From the NCBI GenBank assembly GCA_016866255.1, contig VGMY01000001.1, forward strand, positions 124,001 through 188,000: DNA of 64,000 nucleotides. The letters run 5' to 3'. Positions 50,310 through 59,164 of this stretch are shown here, one piece after another. A model generated the notes under the pieces. The model had not been told where the DNA came from. It was given only the letters and a program-made list of their open reading frames with translations, and did not search any database. Numbering within the stretch: position 1 is the first letter of the stretch; the number at the start of each line of letters is the position of its first letter. This stretch comes from Bacteroidota bacterium. Lineage in GTDB: Bacteria; Bacteroidota; Bacteroidia; Flavobacteriales_D; Crocinitomicaceae. A program made the position numbers and the translations under genes.

Positions 50310-53165
50310 CTATTTTTTAACAAAACGCTTGGTAAAGGCTTTGTTGATGTTTACGTCAATAAGTTGCACCAAATAAATACCCGCGTTAAGCGAGTAAGTA
50401 TCGAGGGTAATTTCATTGCCAAAGAATGCATTGGTGGCGATAATTTTTCCGGTTAAATCTGTCAATAAAACCTGATAATTTCCGTGATTTTCAGTCACAA
50501 GGGTAATGCTTTGATCGGCTGGATTCGGATACAAAAGTGCGTTGTGGATATCGCCCTCACCTTCCCCGTCCGTGATTCCCGCAAATGCCTGATTTAAAAC
50601 AGGAAACTCAATATGAGTGGGGTATTCTGGCGCGAAAGCAATTCGATTAACGGCAACCCTGGGAGCCATTTCAACTCCTTCATAAACGTAGGTTTGGCCA
50701 TCTCCTGGTTTGCGTCGGAAAAATTCTCCTGGCATAATGGGCAAATTCGGATTTACTTGATAGCGCGTGTAGTTGGAACTGGATATCAGTATTTTAACCC
50801 TGTGGCCTTTGCCAAAAGTGTACGCAATCGGAAGCATCTGAAAATGGTATTCGTAAATGTCGCCGATATTGATGTTGTCATAAATGGCATTATCGTCTTC
50901 TTGGCCTTCCGCAAGAGAACGCGCATAGTTTCTTCCGCGCGCATTGACACATCCTTCAACTACGAAAAATTCCCTACCGTCCGGGTATACGTCCACAACC
51001 CGTACAAAGAAATCCGTATCGGTTGGTCCTTGAGCGACACCAGCCGGGTTTGATTTTGCATACAAAGTCGCTTTTGGAAATCCTACAATGCTCATAGTAT
51101 CATTGAGCACGGGGGTTTGATATTTAACAACTCCCGGGCGATCCATGGTATATTCCGCCCATTCCGTTAAGTCAAATTGCCCTTGGCTGTCACGCTGTCC
51201 GTCGGGCGTTCTAACAATCATATTTGCTCCGCCGATGGTACGAATGGGGTCATTTGGGTCGTGTAAATACATGTTAAACCCTTCATTGCTGGTTGGCGCG
51301 GAATTATTCATGGAGCCATTTTGATGCAAGTAAAAACTGGTCCACTCGATGCCTTGCGTCAATGGGAATTCATTCGCCGGATACCAATAGTTACCTGCGT
51401 TGGCATTTTCTGCTATGCCGTCGTCAACAGGCCCTGCCACGTAGAAACGAATATCCGGTGTTTGTAGATAGTCAACGTAGGGCACGCCTTCAATTTCTCC
51501 GTCGTCCAATCCTGGAATAAGCGGTGAACCGGTAGCAGGGACGTCTAAGGTAATTACCTGCTCCTGCATGGTGAAAACATCACGAATACCTATTTTTAGA
51601 CCCGGTAATGTTGAAGATCCGGTAAGAAAGGCCACAAGGGTGTTAAGGGGTATTTTATAGTTCTCAGCAGGCACACGAATTTCAAAAATCCCAACGTTTG
51701 TCCATGCGTCGGATTGTTTTATGAACGCTTTCGGTTCACCAATAAATTGTGTACTGTCGTAATTTAAATTATACCGATACCAGGATATTGCCTCGGATTT
51801 TATGGCTTTTGAGATGGGCAAGTCAGCCTCAGAAAAATCATCCAAACTAAATCCTAAAATGTCTGAGATATTTTCAGGGTACGTCATATCTCCGGTTGTT
51901 CTGCTACCTATGGTCTGGTGAGCCCAAGGTCCTATGACCAATTTTTGTAGGTCTTTATTCTTTTTGGTAGGATCAAGGTGCTGTCGCATCAAATTCCAAG
52001 TTTCAATCTGGCCGTCGATGAAAATATCCCACCAACCCGTTAGGTGGAAAGCAGGGACTTCCATATTGCTGTAACGGCTAAACGTACCGTTCGCATCCCC
52101 TTCGCCCTGAGCATCCACTGGAGCTCGGGAAGCATCCATATCTCTTCGACCAATGCTATTTGGGTAGTAGCCCGCGGGCCCATCTTCATAACGCACGGAG
52201 GAAAAGTGATTGATGGCCCTTGTCGCGGCTTCAAATTTATTCGATAGACCGTAATCGGAGGCAGAATGTAAACTGTTATCGATATCGTTGTCAATATCGT
52301 TTAAGTCGTCGTTGGTTCCTGTAAAAATTTGCCCCTTCAACCAACCATTGACCAATTGGTCGCGAAAAACACCGTTTTGAAAGCCTGTGCTCTTGTAAAA
52401 CTCTTGTGTTGCCACAATCGGCGTTAAGCATTTAAGGCCTGGTTGGGTGGGATCAATTTTATGTGCAGCCGCGGCCTGGTATTGGTTATAGCCTAAGGCG
52501 GAGGCACCAAACATTCCGATTCTGCCTGTCGAAATCATATCGGTAGTCTCGGGTGTACCATCCATATCAATGTCATACTGCCAAGTTCGACCGACAAGAT
52601 CTTGAATCGAATGGTACCCGTCCTCGTGCTTATTTCCATTTCGGGGATCGCTCAACTCGGTCACATCAAGAATATGGCGATAATTTGGGTGGTAAGGATC
52701 CTTACTCCATCCATCGCTGTAAAGGGGTAAATAAACCCCCTGCGAAGTGTAACGTCCGCGCATATCTTGCACCGCATAGCCATAACCTAAAATGTTCACC
52801 GGTGTTGCTACGCCATCCCAGCTTCCCTTGTTGTAAGGCGTCCTCGAAAAAATCATGGGTAATTTGAAGGGATTCGGATTTGGGGCTCCGTTGAGAGAAT
52901 CGTAAATGATGAGCTGTTGATTCTTCGGCAATACCTGAACCGGAATGTTTCCAACCAAGGGTAAATCGATGTTGATGACCAAGGAATCACGCAGGATCGG
53001 AAGGTAAAAATCCGTCATAAGTTGAATGCCATCGGGCATAGTTATCGGGAAAGTATACTTCGTTGAAAGTTCCTCCAAATTATCCAATTGTCCGTTAGGA
53101 ACTACCCCTTGGGCAGTCAAGTTAAATCCCACAAGTAAGAAGCCGATGATTGTAACTTTTTTCAT
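50310..53165 (-). CDS. S15-family (CocE/NonD) hydrolase with T9SS type A sorting domain
   Basis: 951 residues. Signal peptide to about NLTAQG. Then FPITMPDGIQLMTDFYLP, the catalytic loop GMFGASALGYNQ (nucleophile Ser222) and FHLTGWWDIFIDGQIE belong to the X-Pro dipeptidyl-peptidase S15/CocE alpha-beta hydrolase, followed by a jelly-roll C-terminal domain (YHFQMLPIAYTFGKGHRVKILIS). The last 70 residues are a sorting domain (LLYPNPADQSITLV ... NAGIYLVQLIDVNINKAFTKRFVKK). It would cleave peptides or esters outside the cell. Confidence 0.93.
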   Translation of the reverse strand: MKKVTIIGFLLVGFNLTAQGVVPNGQLDNLEELSTKYTFPITMPDGIQLMTDFYLPILRDSLVINIDLPLVGNIPVQVLPKNQQLIIYDSLNGAPNPNPFKLPMIFSRTPYNKGSWDGVATPVNILGYGYAVQDMRGRYTSQGVYLPLYSDGWSKDPYHPNYRHILDVTELSDPRNGNKHEDGYHSIQDLVGRTWQYDIDMDGTPETTDMISTGRIGMFGASALGYNQYQAAAAHKIDPTQPGLKCLTPIVATQEFYKSTGFQNGVFRDQLVNGWLKGQIFTGTNDDLNDIDNDIDNSLHSASDYGLSNKFEAATRAINHFSSVRYEDGPAGYYPNSIGRRDMDASRAPVDAQGEGDANGTFSRYSNMEVPAFHLTGWWDIFIDGQIETWNLMRQHLDPTKKNKDLQKLVIGPWAHQTIGSRTTGDMTYPENISDILGFSLDDFSEADLPISKAIKSEAISWYRYNLNYDSTQFIGEPKAFIKQSDAWTNVGIFEIRVPAENYKIPLNTLVAFLTGSSTLPGLKIGIRDVFTMQEQVITLDVPATGSPLIPGLDDGEIEGVPYVDYLQTPDIRFYVAGPVDDGIAENANAGNYWYPANEFPLTQGIEWTSFYLHQNGSMNNSAPTSNEGFNMYLHDPNDPIRTIGGANMIVRTPDGQRDSQGQFDLTEWAEYTMDRPGVVKYQTPVLNDTMSIVGFPKATLYAKSNPAGVAQGPTDTDFFVRVVDVYPDGREFFVVEGCVNARGRNYARSLAEGQEDDNAIYDNINIGDIYEYHFQMLPIAYTFGKGHRVKILISSSNYTRYQVNPNLPIMPGEFFRRKPGDGQTYVYEGVEMAPRVAVNRIAFAPEYPTHIEFPVLNQAFAGITDGEGEGDIHNALLYPNPADQSITLVTENHGNYQVLLTDLTGKIIATNAFFGNEITLDTYSLNAGIYLVQLIDVNINKAFTKRFVKK

Positions 53166-53181
53166 AGCAGTTGAATTTGCT

Positions 53182-53189
53182 CAAAAGTA
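53182..53189 (-). promoter_or_regulatory. Candidate -7 box (TACTTTTG) of the S15 hydrolase gene
   Basis: Exact TAnnTTTG, 16 nt before the ATG at 53165. Confidence 0.5.
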
Positions 53190-53228
53190 ACAATTTTTTA
53201 AAGTTTCTTTCACATTCTAAGAAAAACT

Positions 53229-53236
53229 TAAATTTG
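53229..53236 (+). promoter_or_regulatory. Candidate -7 box (TAAATTTG) of the TonB receptor gene
   Basis: Exact TAnnTTTG, 20 nt before the ATG at 53257. Confidence 0.5.
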
Positions 53237-53256
53237 ATAAATTTAATTTACGAATT

Positions 53257-56064
53257 ATGTTAAAGTTTATTTGGATATTCTTTTTCGGAGCGTTTACGTT
53301 TTTCGCTCTTGGCCAAGCCTTAGAGGTTAGCGGCGTTATTCTAGACGAAGAGACAAAACAACCGATAGCCTTGGTCAAAATTCAAGAAACTCTAAGCAAA
53401 AAAGGAGCCATTACAGACGATAAAGGAAGGTTTGTTCTGAGTTTGGATTTTACCAGTCAACCATCCTACAACCTAATCTTACGCGCATTGGGGTATGATA
53501 ATTACGAAGTGGTGGTCAACAAAACTTCAGCAAATCTCACCATTAACTTAACTCCCAGTTCCAAAGCCTTCAACGATGTCGTAGTGTCCGGAACTCGAGT
53601 GTCTGAAAAAATATTTGAATCCCCTGTTTCTATACAGCGGTTATCCGCGAAAGACATCTTAGCAAGCTCCAGTGGAAATTTTTACGAGTCGCTAAAAAAT
53701 TTGCGCGGTGTTGACATTTCTACCTCAAGTGCAGGATTTCAAGCGGTGAACATGCGTGGCTTTAATTCAACCGCTCCTGTGAGAATTGTTCAGTTCGTGG
53801 ATGGAATGGATAACCAAGCACCTGGATTGAATTTTCCTGTTGGCAACTTAGTAGGAGCAAATCCACTGGATCTGCAAAGCATCGAGGTTATTACGGGACC
53901 TGCCTCTGCTTTGTACGGACCGAATGCTTTTCAAGGTGTTGTTAATATGCTTTCGAAAGATCCCTTTCAGTTCCAGGGTGTATCAGCTGAATTGAAAACA
54001 GGGAGTCGAAACCTTATGGAAGGAAATTTCAGATTTGCTCATGCATTCGGCAAAAAACAACGCCTTGGGTTAAAAATCACCGCATCCTATTTACAGATGA
54101 AGGACTGGTTGGCAAATGACGCGGCTGCCAATACTTACGGAGATATCAGTGCTAATGTGAATCTAAGCAACATTGTTGCTCAATTTCAATACGATCCTAC
54201 CTTGAGCCAAGAAGATATTGATCAGTGGGTTGCTTTAAATAACTACATTGAATTTAATCCTGTGGTTGGTCAAATAGGTTTGAACAATAAAACGATTACT
54301 GCTCCTGGTTACATCGAGCAAGATTTGGCGGAAAATAACGTACAGAGTTTTAAGTCGGGACTTGCATTGTGTTATAAACTGAAGGAAAACAGTCAATTGT
54401 CGTACAACGGTAAATTTGGTGTCGGAAGCGCAATCTATCAAGGGGCAAATCGGTATTCCATCAACGACATCCAGTTTCAGCAACATAAATTGGAATGGTC
54501 TGGAAAAAATCATTTGATTAAGGCCTACACTACTTTGGAAAATGCGGGAAATTCTTACGATGCCGTATTTACCGGAATCAACATATCTAAGGCCTCAATC
54601 GGCGACAATTGGGTACCTGCATACCTAAGCTCATTTTTTCAAAACCTATCTGATTTAACCAATGAATACGACGATGATGCTTCGCTGAACGATGTTAACC
54701 AGGCAATGGTGCTCGCCTTGGATTCAGCCAACAGTACTTGGTATACGCCCGGCACCGCTGCCTTCGATAGCCTGAGAGCAAGCATTGTCCAGAGTGCTGA
54801 TTTACAACGAGGTTCAAAGTTTACAGATAAGTCCTCTTTGTATCATTTGGACGGCCAATACAATTTTAGTCAGATTAGGTCCGTTGATCTACTCGTAGGA
54901 GCTAATGGGCGCTATTTTGTTCCGAACTCTTTTGGTACGATCTTTAGTGACACCTTATTGAATCCCAACGACACCCTTGCCGACGGATCAGCTAACCCGG
55001 AAGGGGCTTACAACCGCCTAAGCCTATGGGAAGTAGGTGGCTTTGTTCAAGCGAGTAAACGGTTTTTTGACGACAAACTGCGTATTATCGGTTCGGTACG
55101 TGTTGATAAAAACCAAAACTTTGAACCTCAGTTTTCCCCGCGTTTAAGCGCTTCTTGGAATTTAAAAAATCACAACATTAGGGTCGGTGTGCAATCCGCT
55201 TTTCGAACCCCCACTCTTCAAAATCAATTTATTAATTTGGACCTAGGGCCTATCACATTAATTGGGAATCTCAACGGAATCACCAATGTGTATACCCTGA
55301 ATTCGTTAACCGCCTTTAATCAGAGCCTTGCGGCTGTCAATGGTGATTTAAATGCGGTAGACGTCAATATTTTGGTGAATAAAGAATACCAAGCGCTCAA
55401 ACCTGAGCAGGTAAAAACTCTTGAAATAGGATACCGGGGTGTCGTAAAAAACAAAATCTACCTCGACGCAGACGCGTACTTCAACCAATACACGAATTTC
55501 ATTGCCGATGTTCGGTTGGTTGCACCAACGGGTAGTGCAGTTGCGGGTGAGCAGAGCGGTTTAGATGCTGTGGTGACAAAACTTTACGAAGTTTATCAGG
55601 TACCTGTCAACAGTACGAAAACAGTGTATTCCGTAGGAGGCGGAGTGGGAATTGGTTACAGCATTTCCAATAAATACCAGCTACAAATCAATTACACGTA
55701 TGCGCAGCTTTTAACAGAAGGCTTGGAGGAAGACCTCATTCCCGGGTTCAACACTACTCCGCATAAAGTGAATGTCGGTTTTTCCGGCAAACAAGTTTTC
55801 AAAAATCTCGGGTTTTCGACCAATTTCCAGTATGTACACGGATTTGAATGGCAAAGTACTTTTGGTACAGGAAATATTCCCGCCTACACCGTGTTGGATG
55901 TACAACTCAGCTATCCATTTACGGTAAACAACAACGATTTGGTGATTCGTATTGGTAGTTCCAATGTATTAAATCAGCAGCGACGGGAAATATTCGGAGG
56001 TCCGATGATTGGCCGAATGATTTACACAACCCTCGGTTTTAATCTGGACAGAAAGAAATCCTAA
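53257..56064 (+). CDS. TonB-dependent outer membrane receptor (SusC-like N-terminus)
   Basis: 935 residues. Signal peptide ending FALGQ; CarboxypepD_reg-like domain (VSGVILDEETKQPIALVKIQETLSKKGAITDDKGRFVLSL); plug domain with SPVSIQRLSAKDI, FYESLKNLRGVDI, NMRGFNS and IEVITGPASALYGPNAFQGVVNM; then a 22-strand barrel ending RMIYTTLGFNLD. It imports a large or scarce ligand with TonB energy. No SusD partner follows, so a sugar-uptake system of the classic type is not indicated. Confidence 0.94.
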   Translation: MLKFIWIFFFGAFTFFALGQALEVSGVILDEETKQPIALVKIQETLSKKGAITDDKGRFVLSLDFTSQPSYNLILRALGYDNYEVVVNKTSANLTINLTPSSKAFNDVVVSGTRVSEKIFESPVSIQRLSAKDILASSSGNFYESLKNLRGVDISTSSAGFQAVNMRGFNSTAPVRIVQFVDGMDNQAPGLNFPVGNLVGANPLDLQSIEVITGPASALYGPNAFQGVVNMLSKDPFQFQGVSAELKTGSRNLMEGNFRFAHAFGKKQRLGLKITASYLQMKDWLANDAAANTYGDISANVNLSNIVAQFQYDPTLSQEDIDQWVALNNYIEFNPVVGQIGLNNKTITAPGYIEQDLAENNVQSFKSGLALCYKLKENSQLSYNGKFGVGSAIYQGANRYSINDIQFQQHKLEWSGKNHLIKAYTTLENAGNSYDAVFTGINISKASIGDNWVPAYLSSFFQNLSDLTNEYDDDASLNDVNQAMVLALDSANSTWYTPGTAAFDSLRASIVQSADLQRGSKFTDKSSLYHLDGQYNFSQIRSVDLLVGANGRYFVPNSFGTIFSDTLLNPNDTLADGSANPEGAYNRLSLWEVGGFVQASKRFFDDKLRIIGSVRVDKNQNFEPQFSPRLSASWNLKNHNIRVGVQSAFRTPTLQNQFINLDLGPITLIGNLNGITNVYTLNSLTAFNQSLAAVNGDLNAVDVNILVNKEYQALKPEQVKTLEIGYRGVVKNKIYLDADAYFNQYTNFIADVRLVAPTGSAVAGEQSGLDAVVTKLYEVYQVPVNSTKTVYSVGGGVGIGYSISNKYQLQINYTYAQLLTEGLEEDLIPGFNTTPHKVNVGFSGKQVFKNLGFSTNFQYVHGFEWQSTFGTGNIPAYTVLDVQLSYPFTVNNNDLVIRIGSSNVLNQQRREIFGGPMIGRMIYTTLGFNLDRKKS

Positions 56065-56127
56065 AATTTCATAGTAGCCCACGAGATTCATCCAATGTAT
56101 CCATTGTTGATTAAAACGAAACATATT

Positions 56128-56571
56128 ATGAACTACCTAAAAGTCCTTTCAATAGCCTTACTGCTGAATTTTAACGCTGCTGCACAAGTCGCCGAAATTC
56201 AGCCAAACATTTCCGATCATGATTTGATTACTCTCAACAACGGAGTTTCCTTGAATTGCGAGGTCGTCGAAGTCGCTGAAAACATCGTTTTCTACGAACA
56301 AATTCCATCCTCAGGGCTGCTTTCTGCCAGTTTAAGCGAGGTACAGGAATTAGAACTTGGTGTAGAAGGATTATGCACTCTTTCCGACTCGACCAAGAAC
56401 TTTAAGCGCGATCCCTTATACCGACAAGGAAAGTGGGACGCAAAAAGGTACTACAAACTAAGGCATAAAAGTTCTTTTCAAACGCCCAAAAATCCTCGAA
56501 ACAGCATGCTTTCAAATCCAACGTATGCAGCTGGATATAAAGCAGGGGCAAAATCAAAAAAACAGGAGTGA
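56128..56571 (+). CDS. Small envelope protein, truncated copy of a duplicated family (frameshift at A7)
   Basis: 147 residues from ATG 56128 (MNYLKVLSIALLLNFNAAAQ, signal peptide). From 56236 to 56558 its DNA matches the next gene (56904-57226) with only five differences seen. It then stops at 56569 while the next gene continues into a membrane tail. The tail is still encoded here in another frame (GVIYALCFPVILPLTLLL ... SVWF, to a stop at 56667-56669); one extra base in the A7 run at 56556-56562 would restore it. Probable recent inactivation or a sequencing error. Function unknown. Confidence 0.7.
   Translation: MNYLKVLSIALLLNFNAAAQVAEIQPNISDHDLITLNNGVSLNCEVVEVAENIVFYEQIPSSGLLSASLSEVQELELGVEGLCTLSDSTKNFKRDPLYRQGKWDAKRYYKLRHKSSFQTPKNPRNSMLSNPTYAAGYKAGAKSKKQE
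56236..56558 (+). repeat. Direct repeat, copy 1 of 323 bp (copy 2 at 56904-57226)
   Basis: By direct comparison the two 323-bp segments differ at five positions (T/G, C/A, T/A, C/A, A/G). Offset 668 bp. It covers the common domain from NNGVSLNCEVVEV to GYKAGAKSK. Confidence 0.9.
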
Positions 56572-56669
56572 TTTATGCGTTGTGCTTTCCGGTAATCCTG
56601 CCTTTAACCCTTCTTTTATTTCTTGCGATTCTGTCCATTGGTTATTCAGGTGGTAGCGTATGGTTCTAA
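56572..56669 (+). pseudogene. Out-of-frame membrane-tail remnant of the preceding gene
   Basis: Encodes VILPLTLLLFLAILSIGYSGG in the +1 frame, matching the C-terminal tail of the intact copy (VILPLTLLLLLAILAAGSSGG at 57330 region), but lacks the 27-bp tandem repeat present there. Confidence 0.6.
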
Positions 56670-56697
56670 CCCTAGATTTTCATGGATTAAAGTCATT

Positions 56698-56852
56698 AAT
56701 TGCAAAATTCGCAACTGAGCGATTACGAGGTTGCGTAATAATCTTATTATTGCATAATTAAACCCTAAATTTGTACCATTAATTTTAACCCTATGAAACA
56801 CTTCTTCTTTGCACTTGCTGTTTTCTTTGCTGCCCAAGTAGCCATTGGCCAA
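56698..56852 (+). repeat. Direct repeat, copy A of 155 bp (copy B at 57376-57530)
   Basis: Promoter, leader and signal-peptide region shared by the second and third genes of the cluster. Apart from a divergent 12-15 bp patch around 56715-56728 and one base near the end, the copies are the same. Offset 678 bp. Confidence 0.9.
56766..56773 (+). promoter_or_regulatory. Candidate -7 box (TAAATTTG) of the 56793 gene
   Basis: Exact TAnnTTTG, 19 nt before the ATG; duplicated at 57444-57451. Confidence 0.5.
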
Positions 56853-57347
56853 AACACCGACAACGATCAATCCTTGGCATCCAACCGAGATGTGATTCAT
56901 TTTAACAACGGAGTTTCCTTGAATTGCGAGGTCGTCGAAGTCGCTGAAAACATCGTTTTCTACGAACAAATTCCATCCTCAGGGCTGCTTTCGGCCAGTT
57001 TAAGCGAGGTAAAGGAATTAGAACTTGGTGTAGAAGGATTATGCACTCTTTCCGACTCGACCAAGAACTTTAAGCGCGATCCCTTATACCGACAAGGAAA
57101 GAGGGACGCAAAAAGGTACTACAAACTAAGGCATAAAAGTTCTTTTCAAACGCCCAAAAATCCTCGAAACAGCATGCTTTCAAATCCAACGTATGAAGCT
57201 GGATATAAAGCAGGGGCGAAATCAAAGGAAACCTGGTTTGCGGTAATCCTGCCTTTAACCCTTCTTGCGGTAATCCTGCCTTTAACCCTTCTTTTATTAC
57301 TTGCGATTCTGGCCGCTGGTTCTTCAGGAGGTGGCCCATGGTTTTAA
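56793..57347 (+). CDS. Small envelope protein with C-terminal membrane tail, intact copy
   Basis: 184 residues. Signal peptide MKHFFFALAVFFAAQVAIGQ, the same as in the next gene; central domain VSLNCEVVEVAENIVFYEQI ... ELELGVEGLCTLSD; then DAKRYYKLR and SNPTYEAGYKAGAKSK, which recurs in the first and fourth genes. A C-terminal hydrophobic tail (VILPLTLLAVILPLTLLLLLAILAAG) follows. No known family. A mosaic: its front matches gene 3 and its body gene 1. Confidence 0.75.
   Translation: MKHFFFALAVFFAAQVAIGQNTDNDQSLASNRDVIHFNNGVSLNCEVVEVAENIVFYEQIPSSGLLSASLSEVKELELGVEGLCTLSDSTKNFKRDPLYRQGKRDAKRYYKLRHKSSFQTPKNPRNSMLSNPTYEAGYKAGAKSKETWFAVILPLTLLAVILPLTLLLLLAILAAGSSGGGPWF
57240..57293 (+). repeat. 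27-bp perfect tandem duplication in the membrane tail
   Basis: Two adjacent identical 27-nt units (57240-57266, 57267-57293) encoding AVILPLTLL twice. The truncated copy at 56.6 kb has only one, so the duplication followed the gene duplication or was lost there. Confidence 0.95.
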
Positions 57348-57443
57348 AAATTGTTTTCCGTCCATTGAAAGCCGTAATTGCAAAATTCGCAACTCAATAG
57401 TTAAAAGGTTGCGTAATAATCTTATTATTGCATAATTAAACCC

Positions 57444-57451
57444 TAAATTTG
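57444..57451 (+). promoter_or_regulatory. Candidate -7 box (TAAATTTG) of the 57471 gene
   Basis: Second copy of the duplicated promoter, 19 nt before ATG 57471. Confidence 0.5.
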
Positions 57452-57470
57452 TACCATTAATTTTAACCCT

Positions 57471-58295
57471 ATGAAACACTTCTTCTTTGCACTTGCTGTT
57501 TTCTTTGCTGCCCAAGCAGCCATTGGCCAAGACATCCTCCGTCTTAAAAACGGAAGCGAAATGAACGTTTCTATTTCGCAAATCAACCCTACTTCGATTA
57601 AATTCAAAAAGACAGTGGACGGCCCTATTTACACCATGAATATTTCCGACGTGAGCTCCATTACTTATGCCAACGGAACGAGCGAAAATTTCGCGCCTGC
57701 TCCGTCACCGGTTACGAATAACACGAATTCGCCAAAAAACAATCCCACAAAAGAGGTTCCCGAAGACGAAATGCTTGCCCCTTCTAAGCGTTACGGAGGA
57801 CCAAGGATTGGATTGACTTACATCGCAGCGGGAACAACACGTACGCGCATTGCGGATGCCTTCAACCGTGCTGACATTACCCCGGTTGTATCCCAATTTG
57901 GATGGCAATTTGAAACGCGAATTTTCACCTTGGAAAACGGCGCTGCTGGATTGGTGGAATTTGTACCTCTTATCGGAGGACTTGATCAAGGATTATTTTT
58001 ACCTAGTGCCAACGTATTGTTCGGATTCCGTGGAGCAAACGGTGTAGAGTTTGGTGTAGGTCCTTCTGTTTCTTTAGCCGGATTCGGTATAGTCCTAGCT
58101 GCGGGTGCCTCGTTCAAGGTGGGTAAAATAACCTTCCCTTTCAATGTGGCCTTTTCACCTAACATCAAAAAGATGACAAAAGAGACTCAGGACTATGACC
58201 CCGCTACTAACCAGTATGTCACCATCCCAGGTAAAACCATTAATTCTGGTTTCAGGTTGAGTTTCTTCATTGGGTTTAATTCTCGTAAAGCCTGA
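57471..58295 (+). CDS. Envelope protein with NG-type repeat domain and barrel-like C-terminus
   Basis: 274 residues. The signal peptide is nearly identical to that of the gene before. An N-terminal beta domain (LRLKNGSEMNVSISQINPTSIKFKK ... ISDVSSITYANG) resembles the short beta domain of the neighbours; a Pro/Asn/Ser-rich linker (70-100) follows, then amphipathic strands (GPRIGLTYIAAGTT ... VEFGVGPSVSLAGFG ... RLSFFIGFNSRKA) suggesting a small outer-membrane barrel. Its stop overlaps the next ATG by one base. Confidence 0.72.
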   Translation: MKHFFFALAVFFAAQAAIGQDILRLKNGSEMNVSISQINPTSIKFKKTVDGPIYTMNISDVSSITYANGTSENFAPAPSPVTNNTNSPKNNPTKEVPEDEMLAPSKRYGGPRIGLTYIAAGTTRTRIADAFNRADITPVVSQFGWQFETRIFTLENGAAGLVEFVPLIGGLDQGLFLPSANVLFGFRGANGVEFGVGPSVSLAGFGIVLAAGASFKVGKITFPFNVAFSPNIKKMTKETQDYDPATNQYVTIPGKTINSGFRLSFFIGFNSRKA

Positions 58296-59047
58296 TGAAA
58301 GCGTTGAAGTATTTCGTTATTTTAACTTGCGTATTGTTTCTAGGAACCTTTAAAGCGCAAGACACCCTCGTAACCTTGGAAGGCAAGGTGTTGACGGGCA
58401 GCATCATTGATTTTTCTATGGACTTTACCAGTTACAGCCTCGATACAACCGTAAAAGAGGTTTCCATGATTCCCAGCCAGCAATTCGTGCTAATCAAACA
58501 GGGAGACAGGGTACTCAAGACCTACAAAAATGACACCTTAATCACCAAGGATGGGTTCATAATCCCTTGTAAAATCGTAGCAATTGATCCGGATATCGTT
58601 TCTTTTTTTCAATACAACTACCGTGTATACGATTTACAATCTACCATGAAGGGAAACATCGTAATGGTCAAATTTTCGGATGGGACGAAAGAAAGGTTCG
58701 ATCAAGTTATAAATGCTCCCTATTCCACCAGTTCCTTTGAACTTGGTATGCAAGACGCTAGAAATTATTACCAACCCGCCGGAGGAATGATTGTAGGAGA
58801 AGTTCTGTTGGGTTTAACGCATATACTAATGGCTTCCGCCGTAGCAGGAACGGTCATTGCCTATGTCCCTCCTACTATGTTGAGTTCTGTCAATAATCCC
58901 AACAACTTGCTATTGAGCAGCGATCCAGCGTATAAGAAAGGTTATTTGAGCGTCGCACAGAGAAAAAAACGAATAGCTTGTTCTGTGGGATTTCTCTCCG
59001 GTTTTGCGGCTTTTTGGGCCACCGTTATCGCCACTGCTGGTTTCTAG
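58295..59047 (+). CDS. Envelope protein related to the 56793 family
   Basis: 250 residues. Signal peptide ending GTFKAQ. Two tandem beta segments (DTLVTLEGKVLTGSIIDFSMDF; NDTLITKDGFIIPCKIVAIDPD) of the same kind as in neighbours, then FELGMQDARNYYQPAGG and SSDPAYKKGYLSVAQRKKR, matching DAKRYYK and SNPTYEAGYKAGAKSK of the duplicated genes. Two hydrophobic stretches flank that motif. Overlaps the third gene by one base. No family recognised. Confidence 0.72.
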   Translation: MKALKYFVILTCVLFLGTFKAQDTLVTLEGKVLTGSIIDFSMDFTSYSLDTTVKEVSMIPSQQFVLIKQGDRVLKTYKNDTLITKDGFIIPCKIVAIDPDIVSFFQYNYRVYDLQSTMKGNIVMVKFSDGTKERFDQVINAPYSTSSFELGMQDARNYYQPAGGMIVGEVLLGLTHILMASAVAGTVIAYVPPTMLSSVNNPNNLLLSSDPAYKKGYLSVAQRKKRIACSVGFLSGFAAFWATVIATAGF

Positions 59048-59164
59048 TATTAATGAGGCAAGGGAAATTCAGTAACGCCCCTGCAGCGTAACTTTTATTA
59101 AAACGCCTCCACAAAACAAGTGTTTCAAACCGTGTTTCTTTCGATGCTTTTAGGCGAGGCCGGA

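Noticed and set aside
50204-50320. Open frame continuing in phase after the stop of the 49565 gene
   Set aside because: It has no start, overlaps the antisense end of the S15 gene and resembles nothing I recognise; 38 open codons can occur by chance.
53257-56064. A SusC/SusD polysaccharide utilisation locus
   Set aside because: No SusD homolog or glycoside hydrolase lies nearby; the next genes are the small envelope family.
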